Positions 27,901 to 32,858 of a stretch of 39,877 nt of DNA are shown one piece after another. Numbering within the stretch: position 1 is the first letter of the stretch; each line of letters opens with the position of its first letter. The notes below the pieces were generated by a model. The model saw only the letters and a list, made by a program, of their open reading frames with translations. It did not search any database and was not told the origin of the DNA. Origin of the DNA: Bacillota bacterium (GTDB lineage: Bacteria > Bacillota > Clostridia > Acetivibrionales > JAEZXR01); the NCBI GenBank assembly GCA_023419605.1, contig JAEZXR010000031.1, forward strand, positions 1 through 39,877, in the 5' to 3' direction. Position numbers and translations under genes: made by a program.

Positions 27901-30900
27901 TGGAAGCAGAGATATCTGCCGGTAAAGCCCGGCTGGCGGTACAGCCTTTGCTGGATGAGGCCGGCAGTGTCCCGGGGGGAGTTATGGCTGTTCGCAAAGG
28001 CAGGAGGTATGTGAGAAGGATAGAGTCTGTCACACTTCCTGCTTGCACTGAAACCGTCTTTCGACCTCAGGGCGTCTATATGATTTTAGGCGGAGCAGGG
28101 GGAATCGGGCTTGAAGTAAGCCGCTATCTTGCCCAAAAGGTACAGGCAAGACTGGTTTTACTGGGACGGAGCGTCCTGGGCGCGGAACAGAAGAAAAAGA
28201 TCGCTGAAATTCAAGCCCTGGGCACAGAGGTTTTATATATTCAGGCCGATGCAGCCGATATGGAAAGCATGAAAGCTGCCGTCGGCAAAGCCAGAGAGCA
28301 CTTCGGGAGAATTAACGGTGTGATTCACTCTGCCGTTGCTTTAAAGGACAATATTCTGGAGAACATGTCTGAAAAGGCATTCCGGGAAGTGCTTAGCCCT
28401 AAAGTAAGAGGCAGTGTAATCCTGCACAAGGTCCTTGAGGGGGAGCAGCTGGACTTTATGCTCTTCTTTTCTTCCGCCCAGTCATTTGCAGTAAATGCCG
28501 GACAAGGCAATTACGCTGCGGCATGCACCTTCCAGGATGCATATGCCCATTTTCTGAGGCAGAAGGCCAGTTATCCGGTAAAGATTATCAATTGGGGCTA
28601 TTGGGGCAGGATAGGGATTGTAGCTACCGAAGAGTATAACAAACGCATGGCGGCGCAAGGCTTCCAGTCCATTGAGGCCGGAGAAGGCATGACGGCCATG
28701 GAAAGGATATTGGAAAACCGTATTGACCAGGTGATCCCCATAAAAGCCAACCGCAGCACACTGGAAATGATGGGCGTTGATGCTGCCCATCAGATGGAAC
28801 TCTATCCGGAAGAAATGCCTTCCCTTATTGAAACCGCTCTTGGGGCCATGAAGGATACCGGCCGGATAACCGGGAACCCGGAAGCTTCTGCCCATATGGA
28901 GAAGTTTGGACACCGGCTCCTGCTGGATGCCTTCCGGCGGATGGGTGTATTCCTTGGCAGTGGAGAGCGTTATACCCCGGAAGGCTTAAGCGCACAGATG
29001 GGGATTACCCCGGGCTATTCCCGCCTATATAAAGGTTTGCTGAAGATTTTTACCCGGGCGGGATTCCTCCGGGAAGAGAGAGCAGGCGTCGTAACCACTC
29101 CTGTGCTGGAAGATCCTGCACTGCAAAATGCATTGGGAAACCTTGAAGGAGAAAAGCAGCGGCTGCGATCACTGTACCCGGAAATAAAAGCCCATGTGAA
29201 CCTGCTTTGGACTTGTCTGCGTTCATACCCCGATATCCTCAAGGGCAATGTCCCTGCAACCGATATCCTGTTCCCCCGCTCTTCCATGGAGATGGTAGAG
29301 AATATCTATAAAGGAAACAGGGAAGCTGACTATTATAACAATCTGGTTGTATCCGCCCTCCGGGCCTATGTGGAGGCCCGGCTTCCTTTCCTTGGCGAGA
29401 AGGAGAAAATTAAAATCATTGAAGTGGGAGCAGGTACCGGGGGGACCAGTGCCGCCATTTTTGAGGGAATAAGGGATTACGCAGATCAACTGCACTATGC
29501 CTACACCGACATCTCCTCCAGCTTTATACAATACGGCCGGAGGCATTATGGAGAGAAGAATTCCTTTGTGGAATTCAAAATTCTCAATGTTGAAGGCGAT
29601 GTCCAGGGACAGGGATTCCTGCCCGGGGATTTCGACATCGTGATTGCCTCCAATGTACTCCATGCCACCAGGAAGATACGGGATACGCTTCAAAACGCAA
29701 AAACCCTTCTAAAAACCCACGGGTGGCTCATTATGAACGAAGCCACAGACAGCAGCGACTTCCTGACCCTGGCCTTTGGACTGCTGGAGGGCTGGTGGCT
29801 CTTTGAAGACGAAAGCGACAGGCTGGGAGGGGCTCCCCTTTTAAGTGCCGGTATGTGGGAAAATGTACTTGGCGAAGAAGGCTTCAGGACCATCCTTCTG
29901 CCAAGACACCCGGCAGATGCAAAAGCCTCGGGACAAAGTGTAATTATTGCGGAAAGCGATGGTTTTGTAAGGCGGAAAAAGTCTTCTTCGAAGGAAGATG
30001 CCGCAGTCCTCCAGGCTGTTACGGAAAGACTTCTCCCGGACGCCTCTGTGCCTATGGGAATGAAGGAGAAGGATGTCAAAGGATATATAGCGGAGACAAT
30101 CACGGAAAGCCTCTCTGCGGTACTTAAAATTAACCCGAAAGAGTTTGAGCCCGATGCCGCTTTTAGCGTTTACGGAGTGGATTCCATCCTTGCCATTGAA
30201 ATTATAAACAGGCTGAATGATGCATGGAATCTTGCTTTAAAAACAACCGACCTGACCCATTATTCAACCATTAATAAGCTGGCCCGCTATATTGCAGAAG
30301 CCTATGGAAGCTCTATACATTGCCGAAATAAGCCGGCCGCTGAAGTGCCCGGGCTGTCCGTCACAAAAGACAGCAGCGGGTCAGAGGCCGGGATACGGGA
30401 GCGCTCTGTAAAATCAGACAACGGAGAAATGGAGCCCGAAAACAAGGAGGAAGGCAGCTGCCGTCAATCCCTGACTGAAGAGGACATCGCCATTATCGGT
30501 GTCAGCGGCCGCTATCCCCAGGCAAGAAATCTGGATGAATACCGGGCAAACCTGGAATCGGGAAAAGACTGCATTAGCGAGATCCCCGACACCCGGTGGG
30601 ATTGGGGAAAGTATTACGACCCGAACCCCGATAAGGCCATAGAGGGAAAGATGTACTGCAAATGGGGCGGGTTTATTGAGGATACCGATCGTTTTGATCC
30701 ACTGTTTTTCAATATCTCTCCCCGGTATGCGGAATTAATGGATCCACAGGAACGGCTCTTTCTGGAAGCAGCATGGTCGGTGCTGGAAGATGCCGGATAT
30801 ACCAGAAAGCATCTGGCAGAATACGCTTCAAAGGAAAATTCGGCAAATGTAGGCGTGTTTGTCGGCGTGTCCTCCAATGCCTATCAGCTTCTGGGGCTGG

Positions 30901-32858
30901 AGGAATGGAGCAAGGGAAATAGGGTGATCCCCAATTCGTACCCCTGGTCCATTGCAAACAGGGTATCCTACGCATTTAATTTCCAGGGGCCCAGCATACC
31001 GGTGGATACAGGCTGTTCCTCCGGATTGACCGCCGTTCATCTTGCCTGCGAAAGCCTTAAAAAAGGAGAATGTGGCCTGGCAATTGCAGGAGGGGTCAAC
31101 CTTTACTTCCATCCCTCCAAATACATTGGATTGTGTCAGGCCAGGATGCTGTCCTCCACCGGGAGAAGCCACAGCTTTGGCGAAAAAGGAGATGGCTTTG
31201 TACCCGGGGAGGGCGTGGGTGCAGTCCTCTTAAAGCCATTAAGAAAAGCCATAGAGGATCGGGATCCCATTTATGCAGTGATTAAAGGCACCTCTGTGAA
31301 CCATGGCGGAAAGACTGACGGATACATGGTGCCAAATCCCAATGCCCAGGCAGACCTTATATCTGCGGCCCTTAAAAGGTCCGGGATCAATCCCAGAACC
31401 ATCAGTTATGTGGAGGCCCAGGCTACAGGTTCACCGCTGGGTGATGTTGTGGAAATGGAAGGGTTGACACAGGCCTTTGGACAGTATACCGGCGACAGAC
31501 AGTTCTGCTCCATCGGATCGGTGAAAGCGAATATAGGACACCTGGAGGCAGCGTCAGGAATGGCGGGACTAACGAAAGTGCTGCTGCAAATGAAATATAA
31601 GAAACTCTTTCCCTCCATTCATTGCGATGAACTGAATCCCAACATTGATTTCGGATCCTCTCCTTTCTATGTACAGCAGGAACTGACGGAATGGAAGCAG
31701 CCTGTGGTAAAAGAAAACGGCATTGAGAGGAAATACCCGCGGCGAGCCGGTATCAATGCCTTTGGTGCGGGCGGCGCCAATGCCCACATTGTGCTGGAGG
31801 AATATGAAAATCCGCAAAACCGGCCGGGCAGTGATTGCCGGGAACCACAGATCATCCTTCTTTCTGCCAGAAATGAAGAGCGGTTGAAGGCCTATGCGGG
31901 GCAACTGCTTGATTTCCTTGAAAAATGCGAAGCTGAAAAACCTGTAAACCTCCTGGATATGGCCTATACCTTGCAGGTAGGCCGGGAGGCCATGGAAGAA
32001 AGGCTTGCGCTGATTGTATCGGATATGCTGGATTTACGGGAAAAACTAGCCCGCTGCTGTCAGGGTATGGAGGATATGGACGGGATATATAGAACCGGAA
32101 GGACAGAAGTGAAATTGCTGGTTGAAAGCAGTGCAGGAAAGAGGTTCATCCAGGAAGCCATGGAAGCAAAGGATTTCACCAAATTGGCCCTCCTCTGGGT
32201 ATCGGGAGTGGAAATGGATTGGACATTGTTATATTCTGAACCTGCGCCCCAAAGGATCTCTTTGCCGGTCTACCCCTTTGAACGGGAACGCTACTGGATT
32301 CCGGGCCTGGAGCAAGACGCCGATGCTATAAGCAGAAGCGATGTACAGCCTGTGAAAACCAGCATGGAAGAGCAGGTGCAGGAAACTATTAAAGAGATGG
32401 TGGCAAAACTTCTGAAAATGCCTCCCGGGAAGATTAAAGCAAGCGAAAATCTTCAGCTCTACGGTTTCGATTCCCTGACAGGCACCAAGCTGGCAAACCA
32501 TCTGAAGGACGCCTACGGAAGTGCAGTTTCGGTAAAATCGCTGTTCAGACTTTCTACGATCAAAGGCATTTCTCACTATCTGATCAACGAAGGGAGCATC
32601 CGGCAAGAAGATACGGGGGATCCGGCAGAAATCGAAGAAAGCCTGCCGGTAGAAAAGCAATGGGAGCAGGACAAAAACCGCGAGCCTTATGAAAAGCAGC
32701 AAACCAATGGATCCTTTGACAGGGAATTTTACTGGTCCATCGTTAAAGAATTGAGTGAAGGGACCCTTACGCCCGAAGAAGCATCTGACAAGGAAAAAGG
32801 GCTGATGAGAACGAAGGAGGGGGAGGCAAGGCATGTTGAACAAAGAGGAAATCTATAA
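12933..32858 (+). CDS. Trans-AT type I polyketide synthase PKS2, about 6641 aa, four KS modules plus a completed split module
   Basis: The start is taken as ATG 12933 (MINYNEFKYL) behind GGGGTGG; an in-frame GTG at 12924 lies within that site. Order and approximate residues: DH 15-270, ACP 345-415 (Ser375), KR to 900 (Tyr817); KS 960-1395 (Cys1127, His1262), degenerate ACP 1447-1531, DH 1680-1960 (His1713, Asp1880), KR (Tyr2357), ACP (Ser2510); KS 2608-3045 (Cys2777), DH 3230-3510 (His3261, Asp3429), KR (Tyr3903), ACP (Ser4055); KS 4146-4585 (Cys4314), KR (Tyr5194), C-methyltransferase 5320-5680, ACP (Ser5751); KS0 5850-6290 (Cys6028, Gln6163), ACP (Ser6514), C-terminal docking tail. No AT domain occurs. 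All four KRs keep the B-type Asp (for example AGVLRD), giving D-hydroxyls. The first DH, ACP and KR finish the KS at the end of PKS1. The expected result is three double bonds, then an alpha-methyl-beta-hydroxy unit, then transfer without extension. The 3' end overlaps PKS3 by 26 nt. Confidence 0.93.
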   Translation: MINYNEFKYLVEMKNTDFIMRDHRLFQVGIMPGVTFLEMVCKALKAEGFSLSEIQLKNILFKEPISTTEAFDRRIRIALEKTEKCGIITAKSQKIKGNRVLSTKWEDHLQCELHLTQGFPAKTLDIEKLKHSAERVADADEAYAYSRKVGINHLEFMKTLGNIYLGTDYLLAELHLCDLAEQYLDYSCLHPVYLDASTVVPFLLKFNGKSFYEIDSGMFIPMHIEAFCGMEGLREKCFVYLEKRNSILAASRDLKSDYIELYNEQGRMTACFDKLSYKKVRSKELILNLGKVESAKENIPLSSKNQWQTSLHKSSQKNVSIASPSPEKQPGAKNSKSQSIQSVQQDLRRMVADVMDRRAEDIDIEASYYDQGLDSGNLLQLVQGLEDKLGQQFYPTLLFEYKNIRELAEYLIKELEEKNDEQDKKEVYGIHGESELIYYRCAWEKSALSFNAPEQVQQENVLIFDAGEQLYPLFAERLAGGNAVLVKPGKEYRESGNRIFEIDPGCRAHYSQLMEVLKRRNLLPQKTIHMGSSDGFSTDREILDRHMKSGIYSLLYLSQALMEQKREEKIRMLFAYLTRDSESQPQYAAVSGFARTLRMENPRFVCKTLELRNPLEEQPGLWDILLSELQMETEDEIAVRYEDGRRFVKRVREFDAESKAGEPVKLKENGVYLISGGAGGLGLTFAKYIAGQVKSRLVLTGRSGLSAEKERRLQAIQALGSEVMYVQSDVASLEDVEKLTTLVKTRFGSIDGVIHSAGVVRDSVILRKTAEEMEAVLAPKVYGTVNLDEALAGEKLDFFILFSSAASVVGNVGQCDYAYGNSFMDHYAARRDMLQKRQERFGKTLSINWPLWKEGGMRIDKDAEDRLAKTLGLRPISTGTGLEVFVKGLAQPEIQLLVLEGERHKLAQVVAYGRKEDTEAEDGSTEQIIDMPSEEEAGFPSWEKERVAFIGKEPVNEPIAIIGMGGVMPGSESLESFWENIAAGKDLISEVPADRWDWKAWYGDPKKEENKTHIKWGGFLKEVDKFDPLFFGISPKEAELMDPQQRIFLETVWETIENAGYRASDLSGTKTGLFVGVATWDYYELLRLKGIEIQAQTSTGMSHGIVASRISYLLNLRGPSEPIETACSSSLVAVHRAMESIRNGECDMAIAGGVNLLISPTLFVSFSKGGMLCEDGRCKTFDKSANGYARGEGAGAILLKPLSKAQKDGDHIYGIIRGTAVNHGGRASSLTAPNPDAQEEVLVNSWGKSGIDPTTVSYIEAHGTGTSLGDPIEINGLKKAFEKMYREWEKPWPQKAHCGIGSVKTNIGHLESAAGIAGIIKVLLAMKYKKLPANIHLKEVNPYIQLQNSPFFLVRDTMPWEALRDDRGRRIPRRAGVSSFGFGGVNAHVVLEEYENPLSLQKSRLVTPQLILFSARNEDRLSAYVEKMRRYLLKAVGVQEVDLFPKVQKDLVKCASEIVKVTMEHIQPDKDMSEYGFEPFMLSVFAERISEKYRLELTISLFYEYTSLEAIAAYLCEEYGDSLKKYYGENFTGREEGNAGKNSINLSDMAYTLQIGREAMEERLAVVVSDMEGLLEKLEDYSLGKDHIEGLYRGNAKAGNTSFGYLLDGEEGKGFVKSLIANGNLSKLAQLWVAGIEMDWGLLHRGNPHKRIPLPAYPFARESYWIPETAPAREAKERQREKLHPFLDKNTSTLEEQKYTTLFTGSEFYLAQHVMEGRKVLPAAAHMEMARAAGDMAGRSPVRKIRNIVWAKPVAVEEQPVTVDIRLYPKGATVDYDVSTVDGKDDRVVYSQGVLVYGNEEPQAENRWMDIPAIRNRCTQQLPGGECYRRFRGKGLEYGQSFQPVQELFYGRREALSRLQLPHELREGFKDFVLHPSLLDGALQTVVCLVEEGWAETGTTYLPFSIGEVELVRPLPEKCYAHAVVTRDNVGADPQEKRFEIRIADEAGQVLVVMKDFAARATSGVPAFYGSARAETAFYRSVWEKSELPAGDPVKYRKKNILILDTDETGWNAIKEWTDREAGRTFLVKPGSGYRDLGGGIYEVAPANKGDYLALLEGLKRQNMSPDVILHYWSKDSFSSSETALKAQLDEGVYSVFLLSQALMEQNLHTGSFLYVYRGRDGITEPQYAAVSGLAKAIRLELPGFAYKTIEVKASAAVDSIAGMALMELEAGDETPVEVRYENGSRFVKGMEEFEPGSGTENPLPLKEKGVYVITGGAGGLGLIFARYLAQQVKARLALVGRSPAGMVKEAELESLRQLGAEVVYLQADVSRRGEAEEVIRTVKSRFGQVDGMIHSAGVLRDSLLSKKTQKDMEQVLAPKVYGTIVLDEAAKEEPLDFFVLFSSTTAVTGNVGQGDYAYANSFMDCYAEMGEALLKQQKRRYRILSINWPLWKDGGMSVDKETEALIARTLGMKPMDTAKGLDAFAKALTQTGCQCMVISGDMNRVKQRMSGKKMTPPVNKVSHLTQRLEEGDLLKKLQADLAAGAAKILKISENAIDPEAEMSEFGFDSFAIIEFSNQLSDKYAINIMPSIFFEHSTLDSLARYLGQKYKAPLIQYYNGSVKGAGKPETAYAEIEISSGEAKARPRFLKLPESPEVKPFTQERLPEPIAIVGMSGVMPQSENLEDFWCNLVEGKDLITEIPQDRWDWKSLYGDPSLEANKTNIKWGGFLRNADKFDPMFFGISPREAELMDPQQRVFMETVWKTIEDAGYKASDLSGTQTGVFVGVAAWDYYEILKGCTAGIQAQTSVGTSHAMLANRISYLLNIHGPSEPIDTACSSSLVAIHRAVEAIRNGDCDMAIAGGVSILASPTLYISFSKAGMLCEDGRCKTFDKSANGYVRAEGAGAILLKPLSKAVADGDTIYAVIKGTAVNHGGHVNSLTTPNPKAQAELLARAWRKSGIDPTTAGYIEAHGTGTNLGDPIEINGLKKAFEQLYAEWNKPVPRKAHCGIGAVKTNIGHLETAAGIAGVLKVLLAMKHGKLPGSIHLKELNPYIQLEDSPFYLVKETRAWEKITDATGKMLPRSAGISSFGFGGVNAHVVLEEYVPMAAEPELPMERPQIFLLSAKNENRLNEYAKQMLHFLKKESKTGLPLDRVAYTLQVGRVAMEERLAVMASSMEELVGKLELYTAGKEPIEDLYRGNAGTGNSKSETLFKGMEDRALIGKITDRGEISRLGQLWVSGLEIDWKLLYPAQARKRISLPTYPFAREHYWVQEKGGAGIAVISPEQPVKLHPLIDRNISTLEEQRFTTCLTGNEFYLENHWVMGKKVLPGAAYLEMARAAGDMAGRSKVLKITDVVWAKPVAIEQQPQRVDISLYPAGDAVEYQVSTVGEDNVPVVHSQGKLVYEGMKENRPAAELMDIGTVKARCLKRMADADCYERFRERGLYYGPGFQVVKELVYSDTEALAFLQLPSGSGSDLEGYVLHPVLLDGALQTVICFMDTAGGAYLPFSMGTVELAGTLAGRCYAYAELTGNQQAYGYKTFKVRIADEEGRVLVTIKDFTVRLSGLAPAVDTGLETGIAQVLYYREEWEKSRGKKAVTGAAGSKALLVFDTDEAVWDALQKQSIGENRQVILVKPGAGYRELRQRVYEVNPANPSDYRQLMEALGRKNIIPGGILHLWSRDCFAPEEELLKTQLDKGAYSVFCLARALMEQEIQEEIRLLYVYGRGEVVQPQYAAVSGLLKTIRLENPRFMGKTIGIQAVTGESLTPAMLLNELMVYDDMETEIYYEKETRYIKRLKEFDPEKVPLQGIPLKENGVYLITGGTGALGLIFAKYLARRTKGKLVLTGHSPLNPVKEEQIKEIKALGSEVIYIQADLSRHQEVKRLIKEAKSSFGEINGIIHSAGVLRDALLSKKSKEDMEDVLAPKVLGSLWLDEETKGEPLDFFVLFSSTVGVTGNAGQADYAYANRFLDYYAELRDALKKQQKRRGKTISINWPLWKDGGMGVDKETKILLEKTLGMKPMDTETGLNAFEKALTQPECGFMVMEGNRNKLKRLLHSGPKPLEDGMPAPLPPVDENYLLEKIQDELAVILSGILKLDKKEIDTESELRELGLDSFLLIEFANRLNHKYGLGIMPAILFENPTLASFARYLLRAYKNHFMDYYPHSVKTRETEKKPEVFEPAAAAIQPKTRFQVLPDRDRRGETPIAIIGLSGVMPQSEDLESFWKNLEFGKDLITEVPRDRWNWEDWYGNPAEEDNKTNVKWGGFMKHADKFDPMFFGISPREAELMDPQQRVFMETVWKTIEDAGYRASDLSGTKTGLFVGLSSWEYYELLKGYGGGIQAQTSTGIAHAVLPNRISYLLDLHGPSESIDTACSSSLVAIHRAVEAIRSGDCDMAVAGGVNVLANPTLYVSFSKAGMLCEDGRCKTFDKDANGYVRGEGAGAVLLKPLDKALADGDPIRAVIKGTAVNHGGRTNSLTAPNPNSQMEVVVDAWKKSGIDPDTITYIEAHGTGTSLGDPIEINGLKKAFEKLYSQWGKPVPQEARCGIGAVKTHTGHLEAAAGIAGIIKVLLSMKHGKLPGNIHFKELNPYIQLEGSPFFIVKETSAWERLKDEKNRTVPRRAGVSSFGFGGANAHLVLEEYIPEENRENPSIKGPRLIVLSAKNEERLKEYAKALCAFIHREGPSRLSLTDMAHTLQTGREAMEERLALVASSMEELGEKLDRYCQGEKEIDGLYRGNVRVASPASELLIDGEEGKEFIRIIIREGKLGKLARLWTSGVEMDWNLLSPNQEKRRISLPSYPFSKERYWVSTQPKVRQKEERASQPLPDCTGAEPNLKDGIACEKTPLPVRPLMDYREDFFYAPGWRYIPDPVGQDSAVNEKEAGGRTVLILYPPQASLLKEALAEAHGDDEVREIRLGSETRQLAKNHWEVSTEDPGAFDELIKQLETIHTLYYLDGIQSGNASTEDPDTLDKTLEAGMLPLFRLVKSLGSTGFGRFPLQLKVVTNDVYPVVAGDLIKPYSAGLAGLIGAAAKEFPKWKTLCVDVSVKDLEAEISAGKARLAVQPLLDEAGSVPGGVMAVRKGRRYVRRIESVTLPACTETVFRPQGVYMILGGAGGIGLEVSRYLAQKVQARLVLLGRSVLGAEQKKKIAEIQALGTEVLYIQADAADMESMKAAVGKAREHFGRINGVIHSAVALKDNILENMSEKAFREVLSPKVRGSVILHKVLEGEQLDFMLFFSSAQSFAVNAGQGNYAAACTFQDAYAHFLRQKASYPVKIINWGYWGRIGIVATEEYNKRMAAQGFQSIEAGEGMTAMERILENRIDQVIPIKANRSTLEMMGVDAAHQMELYPEEMPSLIETALGAMKDTGRITGNPEASAHMEKFGHRLLLDAFRRMGVFLGSGERYTPEGLSAQMGITPGYSRLYKGLLKIFTRAGFLREERAGVVTTPVLEDPALQNALGNLEGEKQRLRSLYPEIKAHVNLLWTCLRSYPDILKGNVPATDILFPRSSMEMVENIYKGNREADYYNNLVVSALRAYVEARLPFLGEKEKIKIIEVGAGTGGTSAAIFEGIRDYADQLHYAYTDISSSFIQYGRRHYGEKNSFVEFKILNVEGDVQGQGFLPGDFDIVIASNVLHATRKIRDTLQNAKTLLKTHGWLIMNEATDSSDFLTLAFGLLEGWWLFEDESDRLGGAPLLSAGMWENVLGEEGFRTILLPRHPADAKASGQSVIIAESDGFVRRKKSSSKEDAAVLQAVTERLLPDASVPMGMKEKDVKGYIAETITESLSAVLKINPKEFEPDAAFSVYGVDSILAIEIINRLNDAWNLALKTTDLTHYSTINKLARYIAEAYGSSIHCRNKPAAEVPGLSVTKDSSGSEAGIRERSVKSDNGEMEPENKEEGSCRQSLTEEDIAIIGVSGRYPQARNLDEYRANLESGKDCISEIPDTRWDWGKYYDPNPDKAIEGKMYCKWGGFIEDTDRFDPLFFNISPRYAELMDPQERLFLEAAWSVLEDAGYTRKHLAEYASKENSANVGVFVGVSSNAYQLLGLEEWSKGNRVIPNSYPWSIANRVSYAFNFQGPSIPVDTGCSSGLTAVHLACESLKKGECGLAIAGGVNLYFHPSKYIGLCQARMLSSTGRSHSFGEKGDGFVPGEGVGAVLLKPLRKAIEDRDPIYAVIKGTSVNHGGKTDGYMVPNPNAQADLISAALKRSGINPRTISYVEAQATGSPLGDVVEMEGLTQAFGQYTGDRQFCSIGSVKANIGHLEAASGMAGLTKVLLQMKYKKLFPSIHCDELNPNIDFGSSPFYVQQELTEWKQPVVKENGIERKYPRRAGINAFGAGGANAHIVLEEYENPQNRPGSDCREPQIILLSARNEERLKAYAGQLLDFLEKCEAEKPVNLLDMAYTLQVGREAMEERLALIVSDMLDLREKLARCCQGMEDMDGIYRTGRTEVKLLVESSAGKRFIQEAMEAKDFTKLALLWVSGVEMDWTLLYSEPAPQRISLPVYPFERERYWIPGLEQDADAISRSDVQPVKTSMEEQVQETIKEMVAKLLKMPPGKIKASENLQLYGFDSLTGTKLANHLKDAYGSAVSVKSLFRLSTIKGISHYLINEGSIRQEDTGDPAEIEESLPVEKQWEQDKNREPYEKQQTNGSFDREFYWSIVKELSEGTLTPEEASDKEKGLMRTKEGEARHVEQRGNL
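12981..13740 (+). other. N-terminal DH-like domain of PKS2 with altered active-site motif
   Basis: The motif reads DHRLFQVGIMPG: the catalytic His (23) and the Pro nine residues later are present, but the Gly of HxxxGxxxxP is Gln. The second catalytic acid is visible in HPVYLDAST (Asp195). The other two DH domains of PKS2 keep HxxxGxxxxP. It may still dehydrate, or act as a different DH-fold enzyme such as an isomerase or cyclase. Confidence 0.6.
17271..17526 (+). other. ACP-like domain lacking the phosphopantetheine serine, inserted in the linker after a KS
   Basis: Residues 1447-1531 of PKS2 read like a carrier domain: VQKDLVKCASEIVKV..., IQPDKDMSEYGFEPFMLSVF, then SLFYEYTSLEAIAAYL. The true ACP of the same module has MSEFGFDSFAIIEF and SIFFEHSTLDSLARYL. 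The Asp-Ser pair is Glu-Pro here (Pro1479; codon CCT against TCT in the functional copy), so it cannot be phosphopantetheinylated. It interrupts the linker that in the other modules runs straight from the LSAKNE segment to the DMAYTLQ.GREAMEERLA segment. The other PKS2 KS linkers have no such insert. A structural or docking role, or a relic of recombination, is possible. Confidence 0.8.
21027..25672 (+). repeat. Near-identical KS segments in consecutive modules of PKS2
   Basis: A 35-nt stretch (starting ATGGAAACCGTATGG) is identical at 21027-21061 and 25638-25672, within longer highly similar KS regions. The flanking DH/KR/ACP blocks of the two preceding modules are also much alike. This indicates internal duplication or gene conversion between modules. 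The interval given spans from the first copy to the second and is not itself one repeat. Confidence 0.7.
28890..29980 (+). other. C-methyltransferase domain of PKS2
   Basis: Residues about 5320-5680 contain a SAM-binding motif IIEVGAGTGGTS (near 5494), an acidic YTDISSSF, ASNVLHATRKI with the conserved His, and LIMNEATD with the conserved Glu. This is the His/Glu pattern of PKS alpha-carbon methyltransferases. It sits between KR and ACP, the usual place, and implies an alpha-methyl branch set by a SAM-derived methyl rather than methylmalonate. Confidence 0.85.
30481..31800 (+). other. Non-condensing ketosynthase (KS0) of PKS2
   Basis: The active-site Cys is kept (DTGCSSG, Cys6028), so acyl transfer to the KS remains possible. 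The HGTGT motif reads AQATGSPLGD, replacing the decarboxylation histidine with Gln6163; the second His (KANIGH) remains. TACSSS is also altered to TGCSSG. Such KS0 domains are common in trans-AT systems just before an NRPS and pass the chain without elongation. An ACP (Ser6514) follows. Confidence 0.85.
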
